64,000 nucleotides of DNA from an uncultured Bacillota bacterium (GTDB lineage Bacteria > Bacillota_I > Bacilli_A > Culicoidibacterales > ZOR0006), in contig CAMFJD010000004.1 in the NCBI GenBank assembly GCA_945956935.1, forward strand, positions 1 through 64,000, written 5' to 3'. A program made the position numbers and the translations under genes. Every line of letters starts with the position of its first letter. Position 1 is the stretch's first letter. Shown piece after piece: positions 8,203-18,277 of the stretch. The notes beneath the pieces were generated by a model that worked only from the letters and a program-made list of their open reading frames with translations, made no database searches and was not told the DNA's origin.

Positions 8203-9807
8203 TTACCAAATTGGCAGTGCCATCAAAGCAATTGAAACAATGAAAATCACAACAAGTAGTGGTGCGACAAATTTCAACCATTTTCCAAGCGGTACTCGTC
8301 CAATAGCAAGTGCTCCCATAACAATTGCCGAAGTTGGCGTAATTAAATTCACAATCCCTGATGCAGATTGATAAGCTGTTACAACTAAATGTGTTTGTAC
8401 ATCGAGCAACTCTGATAATGGTGCTAAAATTGGCATTGTTGCCGCTGCTAACCCTGATGTTGATGGAATTAAAAATGAGAGTAAGATTTCTAATACATAT
8501 ACCATTGATACGAACAGTGCTTGCGATGTTCCACGTAAAATCGTTTCAATTTGGAATAATAATGTATCAATAATAAGCCCTTGTTCCATTGCAATGGTAA
8601 TTCCACGAGCAACCCCAATGATCAATGCAACACTGACCATTCCTTTTGCTCCTGCAATAAACGTATCCATAAATTGTGCTTCACTATCTCCATTAATAAT
8701 ACCAATAATAATTGTCGCTACTAAGAAGAGGACTGACATGTTCGCAAAATCTCCATCAAGCATGAAAGGTGCAATAAAATCTGGAATTGTTACTCCGAAG
8801 TCATACCATGGAATATTACCAAGTACCATCAAGATAAAAGAAAGTGCGAAGACTACAAGAATCCATTTTCTACGTGTCGTCATTTCAACTACTTTTTGTT
8901 CACTATCGCTTGTTATCATCGTATGGATATCGTGAACATCTTTACCTAGCGCTGAATGATTAATATCTTTTTTGACACGATTCGCATACCGCATCACAAA
9001 CGCAATTCCAATTCCAAGTAAAACTACAAACATGACAACACGTAAGAGAATTCCGTCAAACAAAGGGATTCCCGCTGAGCTTGATGCTACACCAGTAGCA
9101 AATGGATTAATTGTCGATGCTAAGGTTCCAATCCCAGCACCGAGTAAAATCGTCGCTACTGCGGTAATGCTATCAAAACCTGCATAAATCATAATTGGGA
9201 CAAGAATTAGATAAAATGGAATCGTTTCTTCTGCCATTCCATACGTTGTTCCACCAAGTGCAAATAGTGTCATCAAAACAGGAATTAATAAAATTTCACG
9301 TTTTTTCGCAGATAACGTACGCATCACATTTCCAAGACCTGCATCTAGTGCACCAGAAACCATTGTAATTTCAATAAATGCACCAATAACAAGCAAGAAG
9401 ACAATTAAATCTGATGCTTGAATAAACCCTTTAATTGGTGCCAATAAAATTTGCATCGCATCAAGTGGTTGCTGTTCCACACGTTCATATGTCTCAGGGA
9501 CAACCGCATCTTTCCACGTTGTATTGGCCAAGATGATTTCTGCTTCAACCATCTCACCTTCAAGTTCACAATTTAAAGTGGTAGCATTATCTGCAGCACT
9601 TACTTCACGACCGCAAAATGTAGCTGCTTCATCAAGTGTCCACTGGTATTCTTCACCTGCTATGTTTACTAATACTGTTTCACCCGGTACTTTCTCATAT
9701 GATCCTGCTGGGACAAAATAAGTTAAGATACCGATAACAACAACAATTCCAAATAATAACGTAAATGCCGTTGGCATTTTAAATCCTTTCTTTTTTGCTT
9801 GGGCCAT
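8203..9807 (-). CDS. YfcC/ArcD-type carrier, likely arginine-ornithine antiporter
   Basis: Polytopic transporter of the YfcC family, starting MAQAKKKGFKMPTAF and rich in transmembrane helices to the C-terminus. I prefer the ATG at 9807, 9 bases after AGGAGG; an ATG at 9813 is possible. A polar loop at about 35-110, after the first helix, carries two Cys residues (in TFCGRE and TLNCEL) and is probably extracellular. Family members were long listed as C4-dicarboxylate carriers, but YfcC genes recur inside arc operons. Placement between argF and arcC makes arginine/ornithine (or citrulline) exchange the best inference. Substrate is not shown by sequence. Confidence 0.85.
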   Translation of the reverse strand: MAQAKKKGFKMPTAFTLLFGIVVVIGILTYFVPAGSYEKVPGETVLVNIAGEEYQWTLDEAATFCGREVSAADNATTLNCELEGEMVEAEIILANTTWKDAVVPETYERVEQQPLDAMQILLAPIKGFIQASDLIVFLLVIGAFIEITMVSGALDAGLGNVMRTLSAKKREILLIPVLMTLFALGGTTYGMAEETIPFYLILVPIMIYAGFDSITAVATILLGAGIGTLASTINPFATGVASSSAGIPLFDGILLRVVMFVVLLGIGIAFVMRYANRVKKDINHSALGKDVHDIHTMITSDSEQKVVEMTTRRKWILVVFALSFILMVLGNIPWYDFGVTIPDFIAPFMLDGDFANMSVLFLVATIIIGIINGDSEAQFMDTFIAGAKGMVSVALIIGVARGITIAMEQGLIIDTLLFQIETILRGTSQALFVSMVYVLEILLSFLIPSTSGLAAATMPILAPLSELLDVQTHLVVTAYQSASGIVNLITPTSAIVMGALAIGRVPLGKWLKFVAPLLVVIFIVSIALMALPIW

Positions 9808-9875
9808 TATCATTCGCCTCCTCAAAAGTACTACCTTTGTTTTTTCTTATGACTCAATCCTTTTTCCCATTTTAA

Positions 9876-10871
9876 TTATAACCCTAATGTTGCTACCATC
9901 ACTGCTTTAATGGTATGCATGCGATTTTCTGCTTCATCAAAGACAATTGAATATTTACTTTCAAATACTTCATCAGTGACTTCCATTTCAGTGAGTCCAA
10001 ATTTCTCATGAATTTCACGTCCCACTTTTGTTTCTAAACTATGATATGATGGTAAACAGTGCATGAATACTACATCTGATTTTGCATTTTCCATCATCGT
10101 CATATTTACTTGATATGGTTTTAATAACTTGATACGTTGCTCCCAAACTTCATCTGGTTCACCCATAGAAACCCAAATATCCGTATAAATGGCATCAGCG
10201 TCTTTTGTTCCTTCCATCACATCTTCCGTAAAAGTCAATGTCGCTCCTGTTTGCTCTGCAACTTCTTGACATTTATCAATGAGTGCTGTTTCAGGCCAAA
10301 GATCTTTTGGTGCAACAGCTACAAAATGCATTCCCATCTTCGCACAACCAACCATCAGTGAATTTCCCATATTATTTCGTGCATCACCTACAAAGACAAA
10401 TTTTAATCCTTTCAAATTCCCTTTATGCTCTTCAAGCGTTAAAAAGTCTGCTAGTATTTGTGTTGGATGAAATTCATCAGTTAGTCCATTCCATACTGGT
10501 ACTCCCGCATACGCCGCTAATTCCTCAACGGTTTCATGTGCAAAGCCTCGATACTCAATTCCGTCATACATCCGTCCTAAAACACGTGCTGTGTCCTTAA
10601 TTGATTCTTTCACACCAATTTGTGATCCTGTTGGTCCCAAATATGTGACATGCGCACCTTGATCTAATGCACCTACTTCAAATGCACAGCGAGTGCGTGT
10701 CGATGTTTTTTCAAAAATGAGGGCGATATTTTTACCACTTAAATGTGGTACTTCGTTTCCTGCATATTTTGCCCGTTTTAAATCTCTTGAAAGATCAAGA
10801 AGATACCGGATTTCTTTTGGACTAAAATCTAATAATTTCAAAAAGTGTTTTCCGCGTAAATTAATTGGCAT
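9876..10871 (-). CDS. argF: Ornithine carbamoyltransferase, catabolic
   Basis: Converts citrulline and phosphate to ornithine and carbamoyl phosphate in this context (the gene is also called arcB). The 331 residues carry the carbamoyl-phosphate loop STRT at 57-60, HPTQ at 135-138, the ornithine loop DIWVSMG at 231-237 and the HCLP motif at 271-274. GGAGG lies 8 bases before the ATG. Its position directly after arcA marks it as the catabolic enzyme; no biosynthetic arg genes are nearby. Confidence 0.96.
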   Translation of the reverse strand: MPINLRGKHFLKLLDFSPKEIRYLLDLSRDLKRAKYAGNEVPHLSGKNIALIFEKTSTRTRCAFEVGALDQGAHVTYLGPTGSQIGVKESIKDTARVLGRMYDGIEYRGFAHETVEELAAYAGVPVWNGLTDEFHPTQILADFLTLEEHKGNLKGLKFVFVGDARNNMGNSLMVGCAKMGMHFVAVAPKDLWPETALIDKCQEVAEQTGATLTFTEDVMEGTKDADAIYTDIWVSMGEPDEVWEQRIKLLKPYQVNMTMMENAKSDVVFMHCLPSYHSLETKVGREIHEKFGLTEMEVTDEVFESKYSIVFDEAENRMHTIKAVMVATLGL

Positions 10872-10897
10872 AATAATGTCCTCCCATTTTTTATTGT

Positions 10898-10929
10898 AAG
10901 CACGTACTCTGTTTAATGCGTACGTGCTT
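10898..10929. other. Perfect 10-bp hairpin between arcA and argF
   Basis: AAGCACGTAC at 10898-10907 pairs exactly with GTACGTGCTT at 10920-10929 around a 12-base loop. The U-run needed for termination is on the wrong strand for this operon, so on the arc transcript the hairpin is followed by ACAAUAAAAAAU and then the argF ribosome site. It may be an intercistronic stabiliser or processing site that sets arcA level against the later genes. Confidence 0.7.
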
Positions 10930-10935
10930 TTTTCA

Positions 10936-12162
10936 TTACCAGTTCATTTTTTCCCGTTCAAGTGGCATTGACATACACCGTGCACCACCACGACCACGAG
11001 ATAACTCGCTCGATGGAATAATATGCGTTTTGATTCCTTTATCTTGTAAAATTTCATTTGTAATATAATTACGTGAATATACGACTACTTCACCAGGTGC
11101 AATTGCCAGCGTATTTGTTCCATCATTCCATTGTTCCCGACCAGCAATAATTTTATCGCCTCCACCACACAAGACTAGTTCAACTTCGCGATCCAATGTT
11201 TTTGATAAGATATCTTCAACTGTCGTGTGTTGTTGTGTAATTTTTAGGTGTTGACCTTCTTTTGTTCCTTTTGTTAACTCATACACACTAAGAGGCCCCA
11301 TAATACCAGGATGGATCGTAAATTTATCATGATCAATTTGTGTGAATACAGTATCTAGATGCATAAATGCACGTGATTTTGGAATATCAAAAGCGAGAAT
11401 TTTTTCAAATGTTGTATCACTTTCATAAATAAGTTTTCGTGCAATCGCCTCAATTGATGCTGAATCAGTACGTTGTGATACTCCGATTGCTAACGTGCTG
11501 TCATTTAAAACTAAGATATCGCCACCTTCAATTGATGTTGCTGCATCACGTTCATAAAAATATGGTACATCTTTGTTGTACATTGGATGATACCGGAAAA
11601 TATAATCTGAGAACAATGTTTCACGATTCCGTGTCACGGAATACATGTGATTCATTGATACTCCATTTCCAATTGTACTAAATGGATCTCTTGTAAAATA
11701 AAGATTAGGTAATGGATCCGTTGCAAATGGATAATCTTCATCAATATAGTCACCTAATGAATAACTTCTGAAATTTGGCACTTCATTTTTACGAATTCCT
11801 GCCATCATCTTCCGCACCATTGTATTTGTATCCATTGCCAATAAATATTCAGTCACTGCTTGTTTTTGCCGTCGACTCCGCAAATGTGTTTCAGCTAAAA
11901 AGTGTTGAATAAATTGTTCGCGTAATCCCGCAACACTCTCTAACGCTTCAGTTACTAACTGATCAAGATAACACACTTCCGTTCCCGCATCACGAAGTGT
12001 TTGCGCAAATGCATCATGTTCTTCTTGGGCGATTTTGAGATATGGAATATCATCAAATAATAACCGTTCAAGATATTCTGGAATCAAATTTTCAATTTCT
12101 TGTCCTGGTCGATGTAACAAGACTTTTTTCAAACGACCAATTTCTGAGTATACATTTAACAT
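10936..12162 (-). CDS. arcA: Arginine deiminase
   Basis: First enzyme of the arginine deiminase pathway: arginine to citrulline plus ammonia, in the cytoplasm. The 408 residues show FTRDP at 156-160, EGGD at 212-215, HLDTVF at 268-273 and the nucleophile Cys396 in [10 protein letters not shown] near the C-terminus, so all catalytic elements are present. A strong AAGGGGGAG site precedes the ATG. It leads the operon arcA-argF-carrier-arcC, which makes one ATP per arginine and raises pH. Regulation is suggested by a cre-like site and dyads immediately upstream. Confidence 0.97.
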   Translation of the reverse strand: MLNVYSEIGRLKKVLLHRPGQEIENLIPEYLERLLFDDIPYLKIAQEEHDAFAQTLRDAGTEVCYLDQLVTEALESVAGLREQFIQHFLAETHLRSRRQKQAVTEYLLAMDTNTMVRKMMAGIRKNEVPNFRSYSLGDYIDEDYPFATDPLPNLYFTRDPFSTIGNGVSMNHMYSVTRNRETLFSDYIFRYHPMYNKDVPYFYERDAATSIEGGDILVLNDSTLAIGVSQRTDSASIEAIARKLIYESDTTFEKILAFDIPKSRAFMHLDTVFTQIDHDKFTIHPGIMGPLSVYELTKGTKEGQHLKITQQHTTVEDILSKTLDREVELVLCGGGDKIIAGREQWNDGTNTLAIAPGEVVVYSRNYITNEILQDKGIKTHIIPSSELSRGRGGARCMSMPLEREKMNW

Positions 12163-12458
12163 GATAACTCCCCCTTAGAATAGATAATTGAAAGTCGTTA
12201 ACCCCTTTTTACAAAAGAATTAATTTATTTTTCTATAAATTAATTTTTTATCCTTTTGTAACCGCTTACTTTCAATTCAAGTGTACTGCTAAATTTCTAT
12301 CACGTCAATAATATTTTATAAACTACTTACTCATATATGTTTAATAACAATCAACATTATATAAAAATTAAATTACCAACCTATTCATTTATTGAAAATA
12401 CGTCTATATTTATCCGTTTCCATCTCTTTTTTTGATTTTTCTTAATTTTTCCAAAATA
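12163..12458 (-). promoter_or_regulatory. arcA upstream control region with cre-like site and dyads
   Basis: No gene is seen in this 296 bp region. On the minus strand a plausible promoter is TTACAA (12256-12261), 18 bp, TATAGA (12232-12237). A 16-mer at 12256-12271 reads AAGTAAGCGGTTACAA, one mismatch from the CcpA consensus WTGNNARCGNWWWCAW, and overlaps the -35. A perfect 11-bp inverted repeat (AATTAATTTAT, 12218-12228 and 12235-12245) covers the -10. Outside it, TACAAAAG recurs as CTTTTGTA and GAAAGT as ACTTTC, giving a dyad of nearly 90 bp (12189-12274). This suggests CcpA repression plus a second operator, perhaps for ArgR or a Crp-type ArcR. Confidence 0.6.
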
Positions 12459-12488
12459 AAAAAGATGAAGTGTTCGCTCCATCTTTTT
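12459..12488 (-). terminator. Terminator after SdpI-like gene
   Basis: Stem AAAAAGATGAAG (12459-12470) with CTCCATCTTTTT (12477-12488), one G-U pair, and a U-run on the minus strand. It ends just beyond the SdpI-like stop codon. Confidence 0.8.
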
Positions 12489-12491
12489 CTG

Positions 12492-13142
12492 CTATTTGTT
12501 GTTGCTTTCTCGTTTAAAAAGGTAGTACGAGTAAATAAACGGTATCACAATCATGAAGATGATGCATCCGATAAAGACACTCACTGCAATAATATGATTT
12601 GAGAAGGATGTCAAAAACATAACTACTCCAAGTATAACCCAAAGATACCCACTCATTCGGTGTGTTTTCAACCAAACATTTTCATTTGCCAATGTCCATG
12701 GTGTTTTAATTCCAATCATATAATTTGGCTTCATTTTACCAAAATAATTGCCAATTCCAATAAATAAAATACTTATTCCTGCACGTACAATCATGTCAAC
12801 ATCTAATTCTACTCCCAATCCCACTAATGTTGTCACAACTAATAATCCTGTAAAAAATATTTGTGTCCCTAACCGTAACAATGTATATGTACTTGAAAAT
12901 TGCTCAATATTCGCCCGTTTCGGATCAATTTTAGGAATAAATCGCATCAATCCGTATAACAATAAGCCTATTCCTGCTAAAACAAATTGCATTGATTTCG
13001 GTCCGTATGCATCCACATTCCCATCAATTCCCCAGTGTGTCGGAATATGATTTGGCAAATCATTATACACAAATCCGATAAAACCAAATGGTATGATTGC
13101 AAGTAAGAATATCGTCATTTCCTGCCAATTATTTTTTTTCAT
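12492..13142 (-). CDS. SdpI-like immunity/signalling membrane protein (DUF1648)
   Basis: Polytopic membrane protein of the SdpI family. In Bacillus SdpI protects against the toxin SdpC and sequesters the repressor SdpR. The N-terminal part shows the DUF1648 pattern after helix 1, with a PNHIPTHWGIDG-type motif, and further helices follow to about 216 residues. I choose the ATG at 13142, since the overlapping GTG at 13154 lies on top of the AAGGAG site. It forms a two-gene unit with the upstream ArsR-type repressor and has its own terminator. No SdpC-like toxin is in the window, so it may act as an orphan immunity or envelope-stress system. Confidence 0.85.
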   Translation of the reverse strand: MKKNNWQEMTIFLLAIIPFGFIGFVYNDLPNHIPTHWGIDGNVDAYGPKSMQFVLAGIGLLLYGLMRFIPKIDPKRANIEQFSSTYTLLRLGTQIFFTGLLVVTTLVGLGVELDVDMIVRAGISILFIGIGNYFGKMKPNYMIGIKTPWTLANENVWLKTHRMSGYLWVILGVVMFLTSFSNHIIAVSVFIGCIIFMIVIPFIYSYYLFKRESNNK

Positions 13143-13150
13143 ATCACTAC

Positions 13151-13435
13151 TCACTCCTTAGCGTTCTGTTTGGTTAAATCAAAAATCCATGTCAATGCAT
13201 CTTCGACAACACTCGTATTTAATGTATAGACAATAAATTGTCCCTGTTTTTCGTCTGAAATTAAATTTGCTTGCTTTAATAATTTTAAATGGTGTGAAAT
13301 ACTCGGTTTTGTCATAGCAAACTGTTCAGCAATATCTCCAGCTGTCATACCACCCGATCGTAATAATTGTAAAATTTCTCGTCTTGTTGGATCAGCTAAC
13401 GCTTTAAATGCTAAATTCAATGACATATCCCTCAC
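13151..13435 (-). CDS. ArsR/SdpR-type winged-helix repressor
   Basis: Small 94-residue transcription factor. The sequence LADPTRREILQLLRSGGMTAGDIAEQ at its start and the recognition helix around 42-55 (TKPSISHHLKLLK) are the typical ArsR winged helix. No metal-binding Cys motif is seen, which fits the SdpR subgroup rather than a metal sensor. Its stop overlaps the SdpI-like start region. A strong promoter and an inverted repeat lie just upstream, so autorepression is likely. Confidence 0.92.
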   Translation of the reverse strand: MRDMSLNLAFKALADPTRREILQLLRSGGMTAGDIAEQFAMTKPSISHHLKLLKQANLISDEKQGQFIVYTLNTSVVEDALTWIFDLTKQNAKE

Positions 13436-13444
13436 TCCTCTTTG

Positions 13445-13503
13445 TATTTAGATGTTTTTCTAAATATCTAAATATAGTATATCACATACCTAACTTCTGT
13501 CAA
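13445..13503 (-). promoter_or_regulatory. Promoter and operator of the SdpR/SdpI-like operon
   Basis: The minus strand has TTGACA (13498-13503), 16 bp, TATACT (13476-13481) with an extended TGA before the -10. Directly downstream lies the perfect inverted repeat TATTTAGAT (13445-13453) / ATCTAAATA (13466-13474), with a second TTTAGA/TCTAAA nested in it. It covers the start site, as expected for an autorepressor operator. Confidence 0.8.
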
Positions 13504-13546
13504 TATGGATTACAATAACTTGCAATGACATATACTTATAACCATC

Positions 13547-13580
13547 AAAAAAGCATTCGAATGAAATTTCGAATGCTTTT
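13547..13580. terminator. Terminator after thiT
   Basis: Perfect 13-bp stem AAAAGCATTCGAA (13549-13561) with TTCGAATGCTTTT (13568-13580). On the minus strand six U residues follow. The sequence is nearly symmetric and could act in both directions. Confidence 0.85.
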
Positions 13581-13591
13581 GATTTATTTCA

Positions 13592-14125
13592 TTAATTTCG
13601 CTGTACTATACGCTGTAATTGTTTCCCAATAATTGGAGTAACAGTGATCGCAATTATTGCTGTTGGGATAATATAAGTTAAATTATAAATCAGCGAATAT
13701 ACAATGGCAGATTGTCCAACTGGTGCATACTCAGCAAAAAAAACAACTCCCGATGTTACAAAACTTGCCGTCATTGCTAATAGTGCAAAACTTATTCCAA
13801 TCATAATCCCTTTTTGATTGCTGAAATCGTGAGCGAAATAGCCAACAATACCAATCAAAGAAAATGCTAATAAATAATCGAGTACAATTTGAAATGGATG
13901 AATAACTGTTCCACCAAATAAAATACTAAGTAATCCATACACAAATCCAGCCATGACTCCAGTTTTCACTCCATAACGAATTGCAACAATGCATAATGGA
14001 ATCAATGAAATCATAATCGATCCACCATTCAACCACCCGAAACTTAAAAAACTTTTCTCCATAAAATTCAATGCAAAAGCCAATGCTAGTGCTAATGCTA
14101 CAAAAGCTAATTTTTGTGCTTTCAT
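13592..14125 (-). CDS. thiT: Thiamine ECF transporter S component ThiT
   Basis: Substrate-binding membrane subunit that captures thiamine for the shared energy-coupling-factor module (EcfA/A'/T, not in this window). The 177 residues form six helices, with the family WLNGGSIMIS region in the first loop and an YGVKTG segment. The best support is the TPP riboswitch directly upstream. GAGGAGG lies 10 bases before the ATG and can pair with the leader. It is a single-gene unit ending in a strong terminator. Confidence 0.93.
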   Translation of the reverse strand: MKAQKLAFVALALALAFALNFMEKSFLSFGWLNGGSIMISLIPLCIVAIRYGVKTGVMAGFVYGLLSILFGGTVIHPFQIVLDYLLAFSLIGIVGYFAHDFSNQKGIMIGISFALLAMTASFVTSGVVFFAEYAPVGQSAIVYSLIYNLTYIIPTAIIAITVTPIIGKQLQRIVQRN

Positions 14126-14186
14126 AATAAAAAAACCTCCTCAAAATTGTTCGAGAAGTTCCACGCATAACAAAAAGCTATACGTC

Positions 14187-14275
14187 AACTCCCTTCGCTG
14201 GAATTACCCAGAATCAGGTTCAAAGGGTTAGAAATACACGTACTTCCTCTCAGCTCATCAATAAGCACCCCTGTT
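14187..14275 (-). ncRNA. TPP riboswitch (thi box)
   Basis: On the minus strand the conserved TPP elements appear in order: GGGGTGC at the 5' end, GCTGAGA, ACCCTTTGAACCTGAT, CTGGGTAATTCCAGCG and AAGGGAG closing P1. This is a full-length thi box upstream of thiT. Downstream, ACTTCTC (near 14152) can pair with the GAGGAGGT ribosome site of thiT. Control of translation by hiding the ribosome site is the likely mode, because no U-run terminator sits between aptamer and start codon. Confidence 0.95.
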
Positions 14276-14311
14276 GCCTTATGTCTAGTTTATCACACAT
14301 TTTCTTATAAA

Positions 14312-14354
14312 ACAAAAAAATGCAAAGGTTTCAATTAGTAAAACCTTTGCATTT
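14312..14354 (-). terminator. Terminator after ftsH
   Basis: Perfect 14-bp stem AAATGCAAAGGTTT (14318-14331) with AAACCTTTGCATTT (14341-14354), followed on the minus strand by a U-rich tract. It ends the tilS-hpt-ftsH run. Confidence 0.87.
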
Positions 14355-14366
14355 CAGCTTTATTTG

Positions 14367-16388
14367 CTACTCATGTGTTTTTGTATTTCCCGATGTCGCA
14401 TCTGTTGCTTCAGCTTCATCCACTGGTGAAACAACCGTCTCTACTGTTGTTCCTGTTGCTTCAGTCTTCTCTAAGTCTAATGATACCGGTTCTACATATT
14501 CTGTTGCCGGTGGTAATACACCATGCTCTTTAATATGTAAAATTTGTTCATATGTTAATGTTTCTTCAGCAAGTAATGCTTCCGCAATGTTTGTCAATAA
14601 ATCATGGTTTTCAGTTAAAATTTGACGTGTCCGCTCATAGCATTCCTCAATAATTTTGCGTACTTCCATATCGATATCTAATGCAACTTGTTCAGAGAAA
14701 TTTTGTTCTTTCCCATAATCGCGTCCTAAAAATACAGAACCACCTCGGCGCTCATACTGGATTGGGCCTAGTTCACTCATTCCATACTCTGTTACCATCG
14801 AGCGAGCAATAGCAGTTGAGCGTTCGAAGTCATTATGTGCACCAGTTGAAACGTCACCAAAGATTAATTCTTCAGCGACACGTCCACCTAAGAAACCAAT
14901 AATTTGATCAAGTAACTCCCCTTTACGGGCAAAGAAACGCTCTTCTTTTGGAATCATTAAATTGTATCCACCAGCTTGTCCACGTGGAATAATTGTCACT
15001 TTTTGGACAATTGATGCATCATCAAGCGTCAATCCAATAACAGCATGACCAGCTTCATGGAATGCAACAAGACGACGTTCTTCTTCAGAATATTTACGGC
15101 TCTTTTTCGCTGGACCTGCAATTACTCGATCTGTTGCCTCATCAATATCACGCATTGTAATGAGACGACGATTCTCACGTACTGCTAATAAGGCTGCCTC
15201 ATTTAATAAGTTTTCAAGATCTGCTCCACTAAATCCAGGTGTACGTTTAGCAATAGCTGCTAAATCAACATCAGGTGATAAGTGCTTATTTCTTGCGTGA
15301 ACTTCTAAAATTTTCTCACGACCGTGTACATCAGGTACATTAACTGTAATTTGACGATCAAAACGGCCTGGACGTAACAATGCTGGATCTAATACGTCAG
15401 GACGGTTTGTTGCTGCCATAATCACAATTCCTGCGTGTGGATCAAATCCATCCATTTCTACAAGTAATTGGTTTAATGTTTGTTCACGTTCATCGTGTCC
15501 ACCACCAACACCGGCACCACGTTGACGACCAACAGCATCAATTTCATCGATGAAAATAATTGCTGGTGCTTGCTTTTTCGCTTCATTAAACATGTCACGT
15601 ACACGACTTGCTCCAACTCCGACAAACATCTCTAAGAAATCCGATCCACTAATCGTGTAGAATGGTACTCCTGCTTCACCAGCTGTTGCACGGGCTAATA
15701 ATGTTTTACCTGTTCCTGGAGGACCAACAAGTAACACACCTTTCGGAATACGTGCACCCATTTCACGATAACGTTGAGGTTGTTTTAGAAAATCAACAAC
15801 TTCAACTAATTCTTGCTTTTCTTCTTCATATCCTGCAACGTCTGAATATTTGACAGTACTTCCCTGTTGAAGTTTCGCACGGCTTTTCCCAAATTCCATG
15901 GCTTTTCCATTAGCACCTGCCGCCTTATTCATGAATAAAAACATAATTCCACCTAATAATAAGAATGGTAAAAATGTAATTAACCCTGAAAGCAGTGGTC
16001 CTGGTGTATTCAATGGTGAATAAATAACTGTCACGTCTTCAATATTATCAGTAATCATTTTCACTACTTCATTTGAATATGGTACTTGTACTGCATACCG
16101 TGGTTTCGTTTTTGTCTTTTCGTCTGCTTCATCCGCAGTTTTTGTATAGCTAATTGAATACGCATCTCCCGTTACAGGTTCAAAACGTAACTCTTCAATT
16201 TTCGATCCAGTTAAATCTTGAACAAACGTCGTATAATTCGTTTTCGTAATCATTGAACTTGAATCGCGCATGAATAAGAAAATTCCAAATAGCGCCATTA
16301 AGCAAAACAACCATACGGTAAACATTTGAAAACCACTCATAGAACCTTTCTTGTTGTTCCGTTGGTTATCTTTTGGCTGAATATCCAT
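14367..16388 (-). CDS. ftsH: ATP-dependent zinc metalloprotease FtsH
   Basis: Membrane AAA+ protease that degrades misfolded membrane proteins and short-lived regulators. The 673 residues show two transmembrane helices (about 20-40 and 131-153) around a small outer domain, then the AAA module with Walker A GPPGTGKT at 222-229, Walker B IIFIDEID at 277-284, and the protease zinc motif HEAGH at 444-448. The C-terminal tail is Thr/Glu-rich and poorly conserved. It follows hpt by 29 bp, the conserved tilS-hpt-ftsH order of Bacillota. Confidence 0.98.
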   Translation of the reverse strand: MDIQPKDNQRNNKKGSMSGFQMFTVWLFCLMALFGIFLFMRDSSSMITKTNYTTFVQDLTGSKIEELRFEPVTGDAYSISYTKTADEADEKTKTKPRYAVQVPYSNEVVKMITDNIEDVTVIYSPLNTPGPLLSGLITFLPFLLLGGIMFLFMNKAAGANGKAMEFGKSRAKLQQGSTVKYSDVAGYEEEKQELVEVVDFLKQPQRYREMGARIPKGVLLVGPPGTGKTLLARATAGEAGVPFYTISGSDFLEMFVGVGASRVRDMFNEAKKQAPAIIFIDEIDAVGRQRGAGVGGGHDEREQTLNQLLVEMDGFDPHAGIVIMAATNRPDVLDPALLRPGRFDRQITVNVPDVHGREKILEVHARNKHLSPDVDLAAIAKRTPGFSGADLENLLNEAALLAVRENRRLITMRDIDEATDRVIAGPAKKSRKYSEEERRLVAFHEAGHAVIGLTLDDASIVQKVTIIPRGQAGGYNLMIPKEERFFARKGELLDQIIGFLGGRVAEELIFGDVSTGAHNDFERSTAIARSMVTEYGMSELGPIQYERRGGSVFLGRDYGKEQNFSEQVALDIDMEVRKIIEECYERTRQILTENHDLLTNIAEALLAEETLTYEQILHIKEHGVLPPATEYVEPVSLDLEKTEATGTTVETVVSPVDEAEATDATSGNTKTHE

Positions 16389-16417
16389 ACTTTCACCTCA
16401 CTCCATCATTTTATTTT

Positions 16418-16963
16418 TTATGCATAAACATCTGCTTTTAAAATTCCAATAAATGGTAAATTTCGATACAATTCATTGTAATCTAAGCCGTATCCAACGA
16501 CAAACTCATTTGGAATTGTAAAACCAACGTAATCAGCATCTAATACTACTTTACGTCCTTCCGGTTTATCAAGTAAGCTTGCAACTTTTACACTTGCTGC
16601 ACCGCGTGACTCTAACATACCTACTACTTTTTTCAATGTTTGACCTGTATCGACAATATCTTCAATGATAAGTACATGACGACCCGTTACTGATGTCTCT
16701 AAATCACGTAAAATACGCACATCATTCGTTGATTGTGTTCCACCGTGGTAACTTGACACATCCATAAAATCGATTTCTAACATTAAATCAATACTTTTTA
16801 GCAACTCACTCATGAATGGTACTGATCCTTTCAATAGACCCACTACAAGTAGTGGCTGATCCGTACACATTTTAAAGTCACCTGTAATTTGTTGTCCCAT
16901 TTCTTGTGATTTTTGAACAATTTCTTCATGCGTAATTAAAACTTTTTCAATATCGCGCATCAT
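16418..16963 (-). CDS. hpt: Hypoxanthine phosphoribosyltransferase
   Basis: Purine salvage enzyme joining hypoxanthine or guanine to PRPP. The 181 residues contain the PRPP loop [12 protein letters not shown] at about 98-109 and the base-binding region [19 protein letters not shown]. The ATG overlaps the tilS stop codon, and AAGGAGG lies within tilS, so translation is coupled. The tilS-hpt-ftsH order is widely conserved, and HprT is known to associate with TilS/FtsH regulation in Bacillus-type organisms. Confidence 0.96.
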   Translation of the reverse strand: MMRDIEKVLITHEEIVQKSQEMGQQITGDFKMCTDQPLLVVGLLKGSVPFMSELLKSIDLMLEIDFMDVSSYHGGTQSTNDVRILRDLETSVTGRHVLIIEDIVDTGQTLKKVVGMLESRGAASVKVASLLDKPEGRKVVLDADYVGFTIPNEFVVGYGLDYNELYRNLPFIGILKADVYA

Positions 16964-18273
16964 AACGCTGATTCCTCCTTAATCATCATTGTACAATCGC
17001 ATACACCTTCCCATGTACTTGGGATGCATTGCCAAAGACCGTATATCCAAATGATTTGATTATGATATGTCACAATTGGCCAACTGGTTCTTAAAAAGCG
17101 TGGTATTTTATGATCAATAAACACCCGACTTACCTTTTTATGCTGGCCATTTTTAAATTGTATTCTATCGGTCGCTTCCGCACATCGGATGTTGATATAC
17201 TCTAACTCAGTTTGAGGATACGGTAGTTGGCACAGTGTCTGTTTGTGCAACTGGTTGCTATGTACAATTGTATACTCACCAAAGTGTGGCTGAAACGCCG
17301 CCAAAGACTGGCTATTTGGTGCGATATTAGCTGTATTTAAACGATAAATATAAATAGTTGTATAATTGCGTTCAAATATATGCTGCTGCCAAATAAATTG
17401 TTCACTTCCGGTAGTCTTTTGGCAAAAAGCCAAAAGCGTTGTCATGACCGATTCACGTAAGTACAAGTCTTCGTTCGGATAGACATATCTTAATATTATT
17501 TTAAACACTGCACTTTGTAAAGCAATAGGTTTATTTTTAAGTATATTTATAGACACACATACATATTTTGTATATTGTTTAAAGCATTCTTCAACTATTT
17601 GTTGTGCCTGTTCCTCAAGATAATCATCAATTTGTTCAAGTTGCATAACAAATTGTCTAACATGTTTACTAAGATGATGATTTTCTTGCTGTAAAAGCGG
17701 TATAATTTGGTTCCTGTAACGATTTCTCGTATAGCACAACTTATCATTTGAACTATCTTTACAATAGACTATTTTTTCTTTTTCACAGTATTCATAGATC
17801 GTTGCTTTCGTCCAGTCATACAACGGGCGTAATAACGTATAATTTTTCCGTTGTTCGTATGCTTTGAACGGAACAATTCCTTGGGGTGATGTCCCACGAG
17901 TAAGGCGCATCAAAACCGTTTCTACTAAGTCATCACTATGATGTGCAAGTGCAATATATGGTGTTTCATACTCTTTTGCTACTCGCTGCAGTATGTTATA
18001 GCGTTTTTCACGTGCAAATTGCTGAAAATTTCCTGTTTGCACTTGTAATTCTTGCCATGACATTTCCTCTATAACACATTCACTCTGCCAGTTGTCAGCA
18101 GTTTGTTTAATTGTTGCTATTTCGTGTTTATTTTCTTCCGGTCTTTGATGATGATTAATATAGCATGCAATGACACGGTATCCTTGATGGTGAAGTACAT
18201 GCCACAAAGTCATCGAATCTGCACCCGCAGAAACACCGACGATAATTGTAGCACCTTCCGGTACTTGTTTCAT
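16960..18273 (-). CDS. tilS: tRNA(Ile)-lysidine synthase
   Basis: Adds lysine to C34 of tRNA-Ile(CAU) so that it reads AUA; an essential step. I start at the ATG at 18273 (437 residues), 11 bases after AGAAGG; the GTG at 18285 has no space for a ribosome site. The PP-loop reads VSAGADSM where SGGxDS is usual, so the second Gly position is Ala. The ATPase domain is followed by a TilS C-terminal domain. It overlaps hpt and starts within a few bases of the divIC stop. Confidence 0.93.
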   Translation of the reverse strand: MKQVPEGATIIVGVSAGADSMTLWHVLHHQGYRVIACYINHHQRPEENKHEIATIKQTADNWQSECVIEEMSWQELQVQTGNFQQFAREKRYNILQRVAKEYETPYIALAHHSDDLVETVLMRLTRGTSPQGIVPFKAYEQRKNYTLLRPLYDWTKATIYEYCEKEKIVYCKDSSNDKLCYTRNRYRNQIIPLLQQENHHLSKHVRQFVMQLEQIDDYLEEQAQQIVEECFKQYTKYVCVSINILKNKPIALQSAVFKIILRYVYPNEDLYLRESVMTTLLAFCQKTTGSEQFIWQQHIFERNYTTIYIYRLNTANIAPNSQSLAAFQPHFGEYTIVHSNQLHKQTLCQLPYPQTELEYINIRCAEATDRIQFKNGQHKKVSRVFIDHKIPRFLRTSWPIVTYHNQIIWIYGLWQCIPSTWEGVCDCTMMIKEESAL

Positions 18274-18277
18274 CCTG

